From NCBI GenBank assembly GCA_019239375.1, contig JAFAZZ010000179.1, forward strand, positions 1 through 35,992: a stretch of 35,992 nt of DNA, given 5' to 3'. The notes under the pieces are model-generated. The model worked only from the letters and a program-made list of their open reading frames with translations. It was not told where the DNA came from and searched no databases. Both the position numbers and the translations under genes were made by a program. Origin of the DNA: Solirubrobacterales bacterium (GTDB taxonomy: Bacteria > Actinomycetota > Thermoleophilia > Solirubrobacterales > Solirubrobacteraceae). Every line of letters starts with the position of its first letter. Within the stretch, counting starts at the first letter, position 1. Shown here one piece after another: positions 24,672 to 33,230 of this stretch.

Positions 24672-27600
24672 ATGGCTGACACCGCCACCGAGCTTGAAAC
24701 GCTGCTCGCCGGGCTGAACGAGCCCCAGCGTGAGGCGGTGATCTACGGCGAGGGCCCGCTGCTGATCCTGGCCGGCGCCGGCTCGGGAAAGACGCGCGTG
24801 CTGACCCACCGGATCGCGTATCTGATCGCCACCGATGCGGCCAAGCCGAACGAGATCCTGGCCATCACGTTCACCAACAAGGCGGCCGGCGAGATGCGCG
24901 ACCGAGCCGAGCTCTTGGTCGGCCGGCGGGTGCGGGCGATGTGGGTGATGACCTTCCATGCCGCCTGCGCCCGGATGCTGCGGGCGCACGCCGACCGCCT
25001 CGGCTACACCCGCCGGTTCACGATCTATGACCAGGCCGACTCGCGCCGGCTGGTCAAGCGCTGCCTGGACGAGCTGGGGATCGATCCCAAGCGGTTCACA
25101 CCGGCGGCGATCCACAGCCAGATCTCGGACGCCAAGAACAAGCTGCGCGACGCCGATGCCTATGGGCGGATGGTCGGCTCCTACTTCGAGCAGACCGTGG
25201 CCGACGCGTACCGGATGTACGAGCGCGAGCTTCACCGGATGAACGCGATGGACTTCGACGACCTCCTCGTCAACGCCGTTAACGTCCTGCAACTCTTCCA
25301 GGAGGTTCGCGACCAGTACGCCACGGGCTTTCGCCACGTGCTGGTCGACGAGTACCAGGACACCAACCACGCCCAGTACCGCTGGCTGCAGCTGCTGGCC
25401 GAGGAGCGCCGAAACCTGATGGTGGTGGGCGACGATGCCCAATGCCTGGTCGCCGGCACGTTGGTGACGATGGCCGATGGGTCGCGCCGGCCGATCGAGG
25501 AGGTGGCGGTCGGAGACCACGTGCTATCAGCGTGGGGCGGCGGTTCGTTCGGACCGGCCCGGGTCACGCGAGTGCATCGCTCACGGCGGGTTGATGGGGT
25601 CGCGATCACGCTGCGCTCGGGTCGGCGGCTGGTGAGCACGCCGGAGCACACGCACTTCGCGGGATATCGGTCGGTGGCGCCGGCGGGTGGCGCGGTGGCG
25701 CCGGCGGGTGGGGCGGGGGCGCCGGCGGGTGGCGCGGTGGGGGTGGCGCCGGTGGGTGGGGCGGTGGCGCCGGTGGGTGGGGCGGTGGCGCCAGTGGGTG
25801 GCACGGTGGCGCCGGCAACCCTTCCCCGGCGGGACCTTCAGCCCATCGGCCGCGGCGTTTACCCGAACCCCGGCCGGCGCACGCTCGCCACCACCGCCAC
25901 CATGCAAAACGCGCCAAAGTCGACCTTCGTCCGCGGCTTTGGCGACATAAGCATCCACACCATGCTTATGTCGCCAGGGCGGTCCGCCAGCGGGGAGTTT
26001 GCTGCGTTTTACAGCGGCTCCGCGGACGCTGGCGAGCGCCGGCGGCGTGCCCGGCCGGGCGCGGATGGTGGCGAGCCACGTCGTGACCGGCCCGGCGGGG
26101 ACGCTGGCGAGCGCCGGCGGCGCGCCCGGTTGGGCGCGGACGGTGGCGAGCCACGTCGTTATCGGCTCGGCGGGGACGCTGACGAGCGCCGGCGGCCTGC
26201 CGTGCCCGGCGCGGACGCTGGCGAGCGCCGGCGGCCTGCCCGGCTCGGCGGGGACGCTGGCGAGCGCCGGCGGCCTGCCCTGCCCGGCGCGGACGCTGGC
26301 GAGGCCCGCCGGCGTGGCCGGTTCGGCGCGGATGGAGGCGCGCTCCCGTTGATGCCGGCGGCGTTCGTCCGCGCCGGCATGGTGATGTTCGACCACGACG
26401 GCGGCTATGACGTGGTGGAGAGAGTGGAGCGCGTCGCGCTCGACGCGCCTGTCTACGACCTCGACGTCGAGGCCGCGCACAACTTCATCGCCAACGGGAT
26501 CGTCACCCACAACTCGATCTACGGCTTCCGCGGCGCGGATATCAAGAACATCCTCGAGTTCGAGGACACGTTCCCGGATGCGCATGTGGTCAAGCTCGAA
26601 CAGAACTACCGCTCGACCCAGACGATTCTCGACGCGGCGAACGCGGTCATCCGCAACAACCGGGCCCAGAAGCCGAAGTCGCTGTGGACGGAGCTCGGAC
26701 AGGGCGACCCGATCAAGGTGCGCGAACTCGAGGACGAGCACGCCGAGGCCCGTTATGTGGCCGGCGAGGTCCAGCGCCTGCTCGACGAGGGGGTGTCGCG
26801 AGCGGAAATTGCGGTCTTCTACCGGACCAACGCACAGTCGCGCGTGCTTCAGGACACGCTGGTCCGGGGGGAGATCCCGTACCAGGTGATCGGCGGCACC
26901 AAGTTCTACGACCGGGCCGAGATCAAGGACGCCATCGCCTACCTGGTGACGCTCGTCAATCCGCACGATGCCGGCGCCTTCACCCGCATCGTCAACTCGC
27001 CCAAGCGCGGGATCGGCGCAACGTCGATGTCGAAGGTACTCGCGTACACCAACACGACCGGGACCTCGATCTGGGACGCGGCCTCCGCGCCCGAGCAGGT
27101 GCCCAGTCTGGGTGCGCCCGCGATCAAGGCACTGCGGCGGTTCATGGGGACCATGCAGGTGCTGCGCGAGCGCGCGGAGGCGAACCCACCTGTCTCGGCG
27201 CTGCTCAAGGAGCTCTTGCAGGAGACGGGATATCTCGAGTCGCTCGAGGCCGAGCGGACGATCGAGGCCCAGGGCCGCCTCGAGAACCTCGAGGAACTCA
27301 TCAACGTCGCGGCCGAGTACGACACGCTGACCGCAGCGGAGCCTGAGCGGGAGGCATCGCTGGCCGATTTCCTCGAGCAGATCGCGCTGCTGTCCGACGC
27401 CGATGACCGCAGCGATGACCAGGGGCTGGTCACGCTGATGACGCTGCATAACGCGAAGGGGCTGGAGTATCCGATCGTGTTCATGATCGGCTGCGAGGAG
27501 GGCGTCTTCCCGCACTCCCGCGCGCTCGACGAGGGCGGTCTGGAGGAGGAGCGCCGGCTCTGCTACGTGGGCATCACCCGCGCCCAGCGCGACCTGTACC

Positions 27601-27956
27601 TGACCTACGCCCGCACGCGCAATGTGTTCGGCGCGCGCAGCTTCGGAGCCCCCAGCCGCTTCGTCTCGGAGATCCCGGCCGCGCTGACTGACCGCGATCG
27701 CCAGCAGCCGCGCGGATTCGCGGCAATCCGCGCGCGGGCTACCCGATGGAGCCGAAGTGAGGAGGAGGTGGCTGCCTGGGAGGACGAAGCGAGGTCCGCT
27801 CCGGCGTTCAGGCTCGGTGAGGACGTCGCGCACCCGAAGTTCGGCGAGGGCGTCGTGACCGGGCTCGAGCCGGGAGGAATCGTCGTGATCCGCTTCAGCG
27901 GGGACGGCTCCGAGCGCAAGATGGTGGCCGACCTGGCCCCGATCTCTAGGCGGTAG
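24672..27956 (+). CDS. pcrA: UvrD/PcrA-type superfamily 1 DNA helicase containing an intein
   Basis: LNEPQREAVIYGEGPLLILAGAGSGKTRVLTHRIAYLI (motif I), motif III split as VVGDDAQ | SIYGFRGAD by an intein, LMTLHNAKGLEYPIVFMIGCEEGVFPH, LCYVGITRAQRDLYLTYA. Confidence 0.96.
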   Translation: MADTATELETLLAGLNEPQREAVIYGEGPLLILAGAGSGKTRVLTHRIAYLIATDAAKPNEILAITFTNKAAGEMRDRAELLVGRRVRAMWVMTFHAACARMLRAHADRLGYTRRFTIYDQADSRRLVKRCLDELGIDPKRFTPAAIHSQISDAKNKLRDADAYGRMVGSYFEQTVADAYRMYERELHRMNAMDFDDLLVNAVNVLQLFQEVRDQYATGFRHVLVDEYQDTNHAQYRWLQLLAEERRNLMVVGDDAQCLVAGTLVTMADGSRRPIEEVAVGDHVLSAWGGGSFGPARVTRVHRSRRVDGVAITLRSGRRLVSTPEHTHFAGYRSVAPAGGAVAPAGGAGAPAGGAVGVAPVGGAVAPVGGAVAPVGGTVAPATLPRRDLQPIGRGVYPNPGRRTLATTATMQNAPKSTFVRGFGDISIHTMLMSPGRSASGEFAAFYSGSADAGERRRRARPGADGGEPRRDRPGGDAGERRRRARLGADGGEPRRYRLGGDADERRRPAVPGADAGERRRPARLGGDAGERRRPALPGADAGEARRRGRFGADGGALPLMPAAFVRAGMVMFDHDGGYDVVERVERVALDAPVYDLDVEAAHNFIANGIVTHNSIYGFRGADIKNILEFEDTFPDAHVVKLEQNYRSTQTILDAANAVIRNNRAQKPKSLWTELGQGDPIKVRELEDEHAEARYVAGEVQRLLDEGVSRAEIAVFYRTNAQSRVLQDTLVRGEIPYQVIGGTKFYDRAEIKDAIAYLVTLVNPHDAGAFTRIVNSPKRGIGATSMSKVLAYTNTTGTSIWDAASAPEQVPSLGAPAIKALRRFMGTMQVLRERAEANPPVSALLKELLQETGYLESLEAERTIEAQGRLENLEELINVAAEYDTLTAAEPEREASLADFLEQIALLSDADDRSDDQGLVTLMTLHNAKGLEYPIVFMIGCEEGVFPHSRALDEGGLEEERRLCYVGITRAQRDLYLTYARTRNVFGARSFGAPSRFVSEIPAALTDRDRQQPRGFAAIRARATRWSRSEEEVAAWEDEARSAPAFRLGEDVAHPKFGEGVVTGLEPGGIVVIRFSGDGSERKMVADLAPISRR
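25675..25818 (+). repeat. In-frame approx. 21-bp tandem repeats encoding VAP(A/V)GGA heptads inside the intein
   Basis: Repeated gtggcgccggcgggtggcgcg and variants; protein VAPAGGA VAPAGGA GAPAGGA VGVAPVGGA VAPVGGA VAPVGGT. Confidence 0.9.
25940..25976 (+). repeat. Inverted repeat: 15-bp perfect stem with 7-nt loop inside the intein
   Basis: tggcgacataagcat (25940-25954) / atgcttatgtcgcca (25962-25976), loop ccacacc. Confidence 0.92.
26019..26335 (+). repeat. Approx. 36-39-bp in-frame tandem repeats (about 8 units) inside the intein
   Basis: Repeated gcgcggacgctggcgagcgccggcggcctgcccggctcg and variants; protein units ADAGERRRPARLG / GDAGERRRPALPG / ADGGEPRRYRLG. Confidence 0.92.
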
Positions 27957-28085
27957 GCGGACGCGCAGCCGACCTAACCCCGATCTCGAGGCGGTAGACG
28001 CGCGGCTGGCCTGGCCCCGATCTCGAGGCGGTAGGGGCGGACGCGCGGCCGACCTGGCGCGGGCTCGAGGCGGTAGGGCGGGAGG
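27927..28085 (+). repeat. Tandem repeats derived from the pcrA 3' end, including its stop codon
   Basis: Four imperfect units of gccgacctggccccgatctcgaggcggtag...gcggacgcgcg starting near 27927, 27968, 28005 and 28048; the first encodes ADLAPISRR*. Confidence 0.88.
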
Positions 28086-28140
28086 ACGATCCGCGCGGAG
28101 AGGCGAGGCGGGCGGCCGATCCTCTAGGGTGGCGGCCCAG

Positions 28141-28998
28141 ATGAGCGCGACGATCATTGACGGCAGAGAAGTGGCGGCCCGCGTCCGCGCCGAGGTGGCG
28201 CGGGACGTGGCGGAGATGCGCAAGCGCACCGGACGCATCCCAGGCCTCGCCACCATCCTGGTCGGCGAGGACCCGGCCTCCGAGGTGTATGTCCGCGGCA
28301 AGCGCAAGGCCTCCGCGGAGGCTGGGATCACCGATCACCATCAGCACCTTCCGGCTGGCGCCTCGCAGAGGGAGGTGGCAGCGGTGATCGAGGAGTGCAA
28401 CGACAGTCCAGACGTCAGCGGCATCCTGCTCCAGCTTCCGGTCCCGGAAGGTCTCGACGGCAAGGCGCTCACCGCGATGATCTCTCCCGACAAGGATGTC
28501 GACGGCCTCACCCAGGTCAGCGCCGGGCGCCTCATGCAGGGCGCGCCCGGGCTGCGGCCGTGCACGCCGCTCGGCGTGATCGAGCTGCTCGACAGCTATT
28601 CGGTGGCGCTCGAGGGAGCCCAGGCCGTGGTGGTCGGCCGCTCCGACCTGGTCGGCAAGCCGGTGGCGTTCCTGCTGCTGGAGCGCAACGCGACCGTCAC
28701 CATGTGCCACTCGCGCACAAAGGACCTTCCGGGCGTGTGCGCGCGGGCCGACGTGCTGATTGCCGCGGTCGGGCGGACCGAACTGATCGGAGCCGACTAC
28801 GTCAAGCCGGGAGCGGCGGTGATCGACGTCGGGATCAACCGCACCGAAGACGGGCTGAAGGGCGACGTGCAGTTCGAGCCGGTGGCGGACAAGGCTGGGC
28901 TGATCACGCCGGTGCCGGGTGGGGTGGGGCCGATGACCATCGCGATGCTGCTCCGTAACACGATGACGGCAGCGCAGCTTGCTGCCGGCGAGCAGTAA
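28141..28998 (+). CDS. folD: Bifunctional methylenetetrahydrofolate dehydrogenase/cyclohydrolase
   Basis: ATIIDGREVAARVR...TILVGEDPASEVYVRGKRKASAEAGI...GILLQLPVPEGLDGKAL...PCTPLGVIELL...VVVGRSDLVGKPVAFLLLERNATVTMCHSRT...PVPGGVGPMTIAMLLRNT. Confidence 0.97.
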   Translation: MSATIIDGREVAARVRAEVARDVAEMRKRTGRIPGLATILVGEDPASEVYVRGKRKASAEAGITDHHQHLPAGASQREVAAVIEECNDSPDVSGILLQLPVPEGLDGKALTAMISPDKDVDGLTQVSAGRLMQGAPGLRPCTPLGVIELLDSYSVALEGAQAVVVGRSDLVGKPVAFLLLERNATVTMCHSRTKDLPGVCARADVLIAAVGRTELIGADYVKPGAAVIDVGINRTEDGLKGDVQFEPVADKAGLITPVPGGVGPMTIAMLLRNTMTAAQLAAGEQ

Positions 28999-29033
28999 GC
29001 AGGACCAGGCCGGTCGATCTCGAACCAGTAACC

Positions 29034-29576
29034 GTGGAGAACCAGATCCGCCGAGTGCACCTGGAGCGGCTGACGCGGGAGGACTGGGTCGTCGCTGGCG
29101 TGGCCGCGCTGCTCGTCCTCGATCTGCTCGCGCTGCCTTGGTTCTCGTTCGGCGCGACGATCAGCGTCGGATCCGACAGCGTCTCGATTGGCGGGTCACT
29201 CACGGCGGTTGATGCGCCGGACGCGTGGCTGGGCGTGCTGGCGGTGCTCTGTGCCGCCTTCCTCATCACCGACCTCGCCTTCGAGCGGCTCTTGCCCGAG
29301 ACTCGACTGCCGTCGATCGCCTCCGACCGCGAGACCACGCGCTACATCCTGGCCTGCGTGGCGGCCGGGCTGATCGGCCTGAAGTTCGTGCTGCACCTGG
29401 GGCGGTTCGGGGAGCTCGCGCTCGGGTTCTGGGTGGGGCTCCTGCTCGTCGCGGGCCTGGTGGCGCTGACCAGGCGAGTGCGCCAGCCCACGGGCGCCGC
29501 CCCTCCGCCGGCCGCAGCGTCGACCGCCCCGGCTGCCACGAGCGAGGTTACGCCCGAGCCCGGCTCGAGCGTCTGA
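29034..29576 (+). CDS. Hypothetical membrane protein (about 4 TM)
   Basis: Several hydrophobic helices (VVAGVAALLVLDLLALPWFSF; WLGVLAVLCAAFLITDLAF; YILACVAAGLIGLKFVL; LALGFWVGLLLVAGLVAL) and an Ala/Pro-rich tail; GTG start. Confidence 0.72.
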   Translation: MENQIRRVHLERLTREDWVVAGVAALLVLDLLALPWFSFGATISVGSDSVSIGGSLTAVDAPDAWLGVLAVLCAAFLITDLAFERLLPETRLPSIASDRETTRYILACVAAGLIGLKFVLHLGRFGELALGFWVGLLLVAGLVALTRRVRQPTGAAPPPAAASTAPAATSEVTPEPGSSV

Positions 29577-29587
29577 CCGCGAGACGG

Positions 29588-30034
29588 ATGGACGTTCACG
29601 CGTCGCGGCTTCGGCGTGGCGAGGTGCTCGCCGGCGCCGGCGCGCTGCTGCTGGCGGTGTTTCTCCTCACTGGTCACTGGGCCGGGTCTCGCTCCGGCTG
29701 GGGCGTATTGGTCAGCCTTCGCTGGCTCCTGGCGCTGACCATCGCCGCCGCCTTTGGGCTGGTGCTGGTGCAGGCGAGCCGGCACGCGCCGGCGCTGCCG
29801 GTCACGATGAGCCTCCTGGTCACGGTGCTCGGCGCGATCAGCGCGCTCGCGCTCGTCTACCGCGTACTGATCGACCCACCGGCCCACCAGCATGCCGCCG
29901 CGTACCTCGGCCTCCTCAGCGCGATCGGGCTCGCCTACGGCGGCTACCTGTCCATGCGCCAGGAGGGGATCGCGCAGCGCGACGCGCCGCAGGACATCCC
30001 GGTCGTCCAGCCGCGGCGGGAGAACGGCTCCTAG
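29588..30034 (+). CDS. Hypothetical membrane protein (about 4 TM)
   Basis: MDVHASRLRRGEVLAGAGALLLAVFLLTGHWAG...LRWLLALTIAAAFGLVLVQASRHAPALPVTMSLLVTVLGAISALALVYRVLIDPP; ATG at 29588, just after the previous gene. Confidence 0.72.
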   Translation: MDVHASRLRRGEVLAGAGALLLAVFLLTGHWAGSRSGWGVLVSLRWLLALTIAAAFGLVLVQASRHAPALPVTMSLLVTVLGAISALALVYRVLIDPPAHQHAAAYLGLLSAIGLAYGGYLSMRQEGIAQRDAPQDIPVVQPRRENGS

Positions 30035-30046
30035 AATCCAGGCCGG

Positions 30047-30334
30047 ATGCTCGACCACGCGCAGGTTCTCCACGTCGCCCGGTTGGCCCGGCTTGAGCTG
30101 AGCGACGACGAGGTCGACCGGATGGCCGCCGAGCTATCGGGCGTGCTCGACCACATCGAGAAGATCCGCGAGCTCGACCTCGAGGGCGTGCCGCCCACCT
30201 CACACGTCATCGACGTGGTGAACGCCCTGCGCGCCGATGAGCCCGCGCCGTCGCTGCCGCGGGAGGTCATCCTTGCGGCGGCTCCCGAGCCCCTGAACGA
30301 CGGCTTCGGGGTACCGAGTCCCGGCGCGGCGTGA
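30047..30334 (+). CDS. gatC: Asp-tRNA(Asn)/Glu-tRNA(Gln) amidotransferase subunit C
   Basis: [48 protein letters not shown]. Confidence 0.95.
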   Translation: MLDHAQVLHVARLARLELSDDEVDRMAAELSGVLDHIEKIRELDLEGVPPTSHVIDVVNALRADEPAPSLPREVILAAAPEPLNDGFGVPSPGAA

Positions 30335-31761
30335 GCGAGCTGGTCGACCTGACCGCGGCCCAGGCGGCGGAGCGGATCAGCGCCGGCGAGATCAGCGCCG
30401 CCGAAGTGTTCGAGGCCTACCAGGAGCGGGCTCGCGCGGACGAACTGAACGCGTTCACATGGGTGGCCGATTCAGCGCCGGACGGCAGTGGCCACTCGGA
30501 CAACCGGCCGCTCGGTGGGGTCCCGATCGCGGCCAAGGACCTGTTCTGCACGGAGGGCGTGCCGAGCCAGGCGGGCTCGCGCATCCTCGAGGGATATCGG
30601 CCGCCGTACAGCGCGACGGTGGTCAAGAAGCTGGCCGAGGCCGGCGCGCCGCTGCTGGGCAAGACCAACCAGGACGAGTTCGCCATGGGCTCCTCCAACG
30701 AGAACTCCGGGTTCGGGCCGGTGCTCAACCCGTGGGACCGCACGCGCGTTCCGGGCGGCTCCTCCGGCGGAAGCGCTGCGGCGGTGGCGGCCGGAATGGC
30801 TCCGTGGGCCATCGGCACCGACACGGGAGGATCAATCCGCCAGCCGGCGGCCCTATGCGGAATCGTCGGGCTGAAGCCGACCTACGGCGCCTGCTCGCGC
30901 TACGGCATGATCGCCTTCGCCTCCTCGCTGGACCAGGCCGGCCCGCTCGCCCGGGACGTGACCGATGCCGCGCTGATCCTCCGCCACACGATCGGCCGGG
31001 ATCCCCATGATTCCACCTCGCTCGAGTTCCCGGGAGAGGTCGAACGGCCGAAATCCGAAGACCTCAGGGGGATTCGGCTGGGCGTGCCCGAGGATCTCAC
31101 CGGTGCCGAGGGTGGCGTCGAGCCGGGGGTGCGGGAGAGCTTCGACGCGACGTTGGCCCTCGCCGAGGGGCTGGGGGCTTCCATCGAGTCCTGCCGGCTG
31201 CCCCATGCGCCCCACGCGCTGTCGGCCTACTACCTGATCGCGCCGGCCGAGGCCTCGGCGAACCTGGCCCGCTTCGACGCCGTCCGCTACGGCCTGCGAA
31301 TTGCGGGCGACGAGGATCTGATCACGATGTACAGCCGCACGCGCCAGGTGGGCTTCGGGTCGGAGGTCAAGCGGCGGATCATGCTCGGCACCTACGCGCT
31401 CTCGAGCGGCTACTACGAGGCGTACTACGGAACGGCCCAGAGGGTGCGCACCAAAGTCGCCGAGGACTTCCGTGCTGCCTTCGAGCAATTCGATTTCATA
31501 GTCACGCCGACCAGCCCGTGGACGGCGTTCGAACTCGGCGCGAAGACCGCGGATCCGCTCGCGATGTACCTGAACGACTTCCTGACCGTTCCCATGTCAC
31601 TCGCGGGCACACCGGCGATCTCGATCCCATCGGGCCTGAGCGATGGGCTCCCCGTGGGCTTCCAGCTCGCCGGCCCGGCGTTCAGCGAAAGCCGCCTGCT
31701 CGACTGCGCGTATGCGCTCGAGCGGGCGATCGGCTTCGACGGGAGCAAGGCGAGAGGATGA
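30331..31761 (+). CDS. gatA: Asp-tRNA(Asn)/Glu-tRNA(Gln) amidotransferase subunit A
   Basis: Amidase signature [77 protein letters not shown]. Confidence 0.97.
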   Translation: MSELVDLTAAQAAERISAGEISAAEVFEAYQERARADELNAFTWVADSAPDGSGHSDNRPLGGVPIAAKDLFCTEGVPSQAGSRILEGYRPPYSATVVKKLAEAGAPLLGKTNQDEFAMGSSNENSGFGPVLNPWDRTRVPGGSSGGSAAAVAAGMAPWAIGTDTGGSIRQPAALCGIVGLKPTYGACSRYGMIAFASSLDQAGPLARDVTDAALILRHTIGRDPHDSTSLEFPGEVERPKSEDLRGIRLGVPEDLTGAEGGVEPGVRESFDATLALAEGLGASIESCRLPHAPHALSAYYLIAPAEASANLARFDAVRYGLRIAGDEDLITMYSRTRQVGFGSEVKRRIMLGTYALSSGYYEAYYGTAQRVRTKVAEDFRAAFEQFDFIVTPTSPWTAFELGAKTADPLAMYLNDFLTVPMSLAGTPAISIPSGLSDGLPVGFQLAGPAFSESRLLDCAYALERAIGFDGSKARG

Positions 31762-33230
31762 ACGCGAGCGGCGGCAAGGTCGAGTACGAGCCGGTCATCG
31801 GGCTGGAGATCCACGTCCAGCTCAGCACCCGGACCAAGATGTTCTGCGGCTGTGCCTTGTCATGGGGTGACCCGCCGAACACGCACACCTGCCCGACGTG
31901 CCTCGGGCTGCCGGGGGCGCTTCCGGTGGTCAACGAGCGGGCGATCCACTACGGGATCATGATCGGGCTCGCCCTTGAGTGCGAGATCGCCGAGCGATCG
32001 CTGTTTCACCGCAAGAATTACTTCTATCCCGACCTGCCCAAGGGCTACCAGATCTCCCAGTACGACGTTCCGCTGTGCCGAGGTGGGCGGCTGGGCGACG
32101 TACGTATCCATCGCGTGCACTTGGAGGAGGACGCGGCCAAGCTCAACCACCTGGGGACGAGTGGCCGCATCCACGGCTCGGACCGCAGTTGGGTCGACTT
32201 CAACCGCGGCGGCACGCCGCTGGTGGAAATCGTCACCGAGCCCGACATCCGCTCCCCCGAGCAGGCCCGCGAGTGGCTCATCCTCCTGCGCACGACGCTT
32301 CGCCAGCTGGGCGTCTCAGACGTCGACATGTCCCAGGGATCGTTGCGTTGCGATGCCAACGTCTCGATCCGGCCGGCTGGTTCAACCGCACTCGGGACCA
32401 AGACCGAGCTCAAGAACATGAACTCGTTCGCGTTTCTGGAGAGCGGGGTCAAGGCGGAGATCGAGCGCCAGAAGCGGCTGCTCGAGGAGGGGGAGCCGGT
32501 TGTCCAGGAGACCCTGCACTTCGATCCGCGCACGGGCAACCTGACCCCGCTGCGCTCAAAGGAGGAAGCGCACGACTACCGCTACTTCCCCGAGCCCGAC
32601 CTGGTGCCGCTGATGACCAGCGAGGAGACGCTCGCGGCCGCTCGCGCGGACATGCCGCGAGAACTCCCGGCCGAACGGGCGTCGCGGTTCGAGCACGAGC
32701 TCGGCCTGCGCGCCGACACGGCGCGGTTGTTCGCGTTCCGCGCTGAGCTCGGCGACTACTTCGAGCGCGCACTGGCCGCCGCGGCGCAGAACGGCCGAGA
32801 CGGCGGGCCTGGGCTCGAACCGGCCGAGCTGTCCAACTGGATCGCTCCGCTGGTTGAGCGCATCGGCTCGGACACCGATCCCGCCGGCAGCAACGTCACG
32901 CCGGAGAGCCTGGCCGTGCTGGCCTCGATGGTCAAGGCCAAGGAGATCAGCCGCGATGCGGCGCGGGAGGTGCTGACGCTGCTGGTGCACGAGGGGGGCA
33001 ACCCGCGGGTGATTGTCGAGCGCGAGGGGTTGAGCGCAATTACCGCCGAGGAGGACGGCCTGGCTGAGCTCGTCGATCGGGCCATCGCCGCCGACCCGGC
33101 TGCGGCCGATCAAGTCCGCGGCGGCAACCGGAAGGCGATCGGGCCACTAGTCGGCTACGTGATGCGCGAGACCAAGGGCCGCGCGGACGGGGGCGAGGTC
33201 ACCCGTCTGATCCTCGAGCGCCTGGGGTAG
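31758..33230 (+). CDS. gatB: Asp-tRNA(Asn)/Glu-tRNA(Gln) amidotransferase subunit B
   Basis: [23 protein letters not shown]...[19 protein letters not shown]...[21 protein letters not shown]...[28 protein letters not shown] overlap with gatA. Confidence 0.97.
   Translation: MNASGGKVEYEPVIGLEIHVQLSTRTKMFCGCALSWGDPPNTHTCPTCLGLPGALPVVNERAIHYGIMIGLALECEIAERSLFHRKNYFYPDLPKGYQISQYDVPLCRGGRLGDVRIHRVHLEEDAAKLNHLGTSGRIHGSDRSWVDFNRGGTPLVEIVTEPDIRSPEQAREWLILLRTTLRQLGVSDVDMSQGSLRCDANVSIRPAGSTALGTKTELKNMNSFAFLESGVKAEIERQKRLLEEGEPVVQETLHFDPRTGNLTPLRSKEEAHDYRYFPEPDLVPLMTSEETLAAARADMPRELPAERASRFEHELGLRADTARLFAFRAELGDYFERALAAAAQNGRDGGPGLEPAELSNWIAPLVERIGSDTDPAGSNVTPESLAVLASMVKAKEISRDAAREVLTLLVHEGGNPRVIVEREGLSAITAEEDGLAELVDRAIAADPAAADQVRGGNRKAIGPLVGYVMRETKGRADGGEVTRLILERLG

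Larger units (their letters stand above)
25443..26513 (+). mobile_element. Intein (Hint domain; no recognisable homing endonuclease) inserted in PcrA motif III
   Basis: Cys1 codon tgc at 25443: CLVAGTLVTMADGSRRPIEEVAVGDHVLSAW (block A), GRRLVSTPEHTHFAGY (block B), APVYDLDVEAAHNFIANGIVTHN (blocks F/G), then Ser+1 at 26514. 357 aa. Confidence 0.95.

Noticed and set aside
25940-25976. Hairpin as a Rho-independent terminator
   Set aside because: No T-tract follows and it lies mid-gene inside an uninterrupted reading frame.
25675-26335. Possible CRISPR array
   Set aside because: The repeats are directly tandem, lack unique spacers, and stay in frame inside an intein ORF.
24672-27956. Interpretation of the pcrA interruption as a plain insertion or pseudogene
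   Set aside because: The insertion begins with Cys, ends with HN followed by Ser, carries Hint blocks A/B/F/G, and keeps the frame, so an intein is the better explanation.
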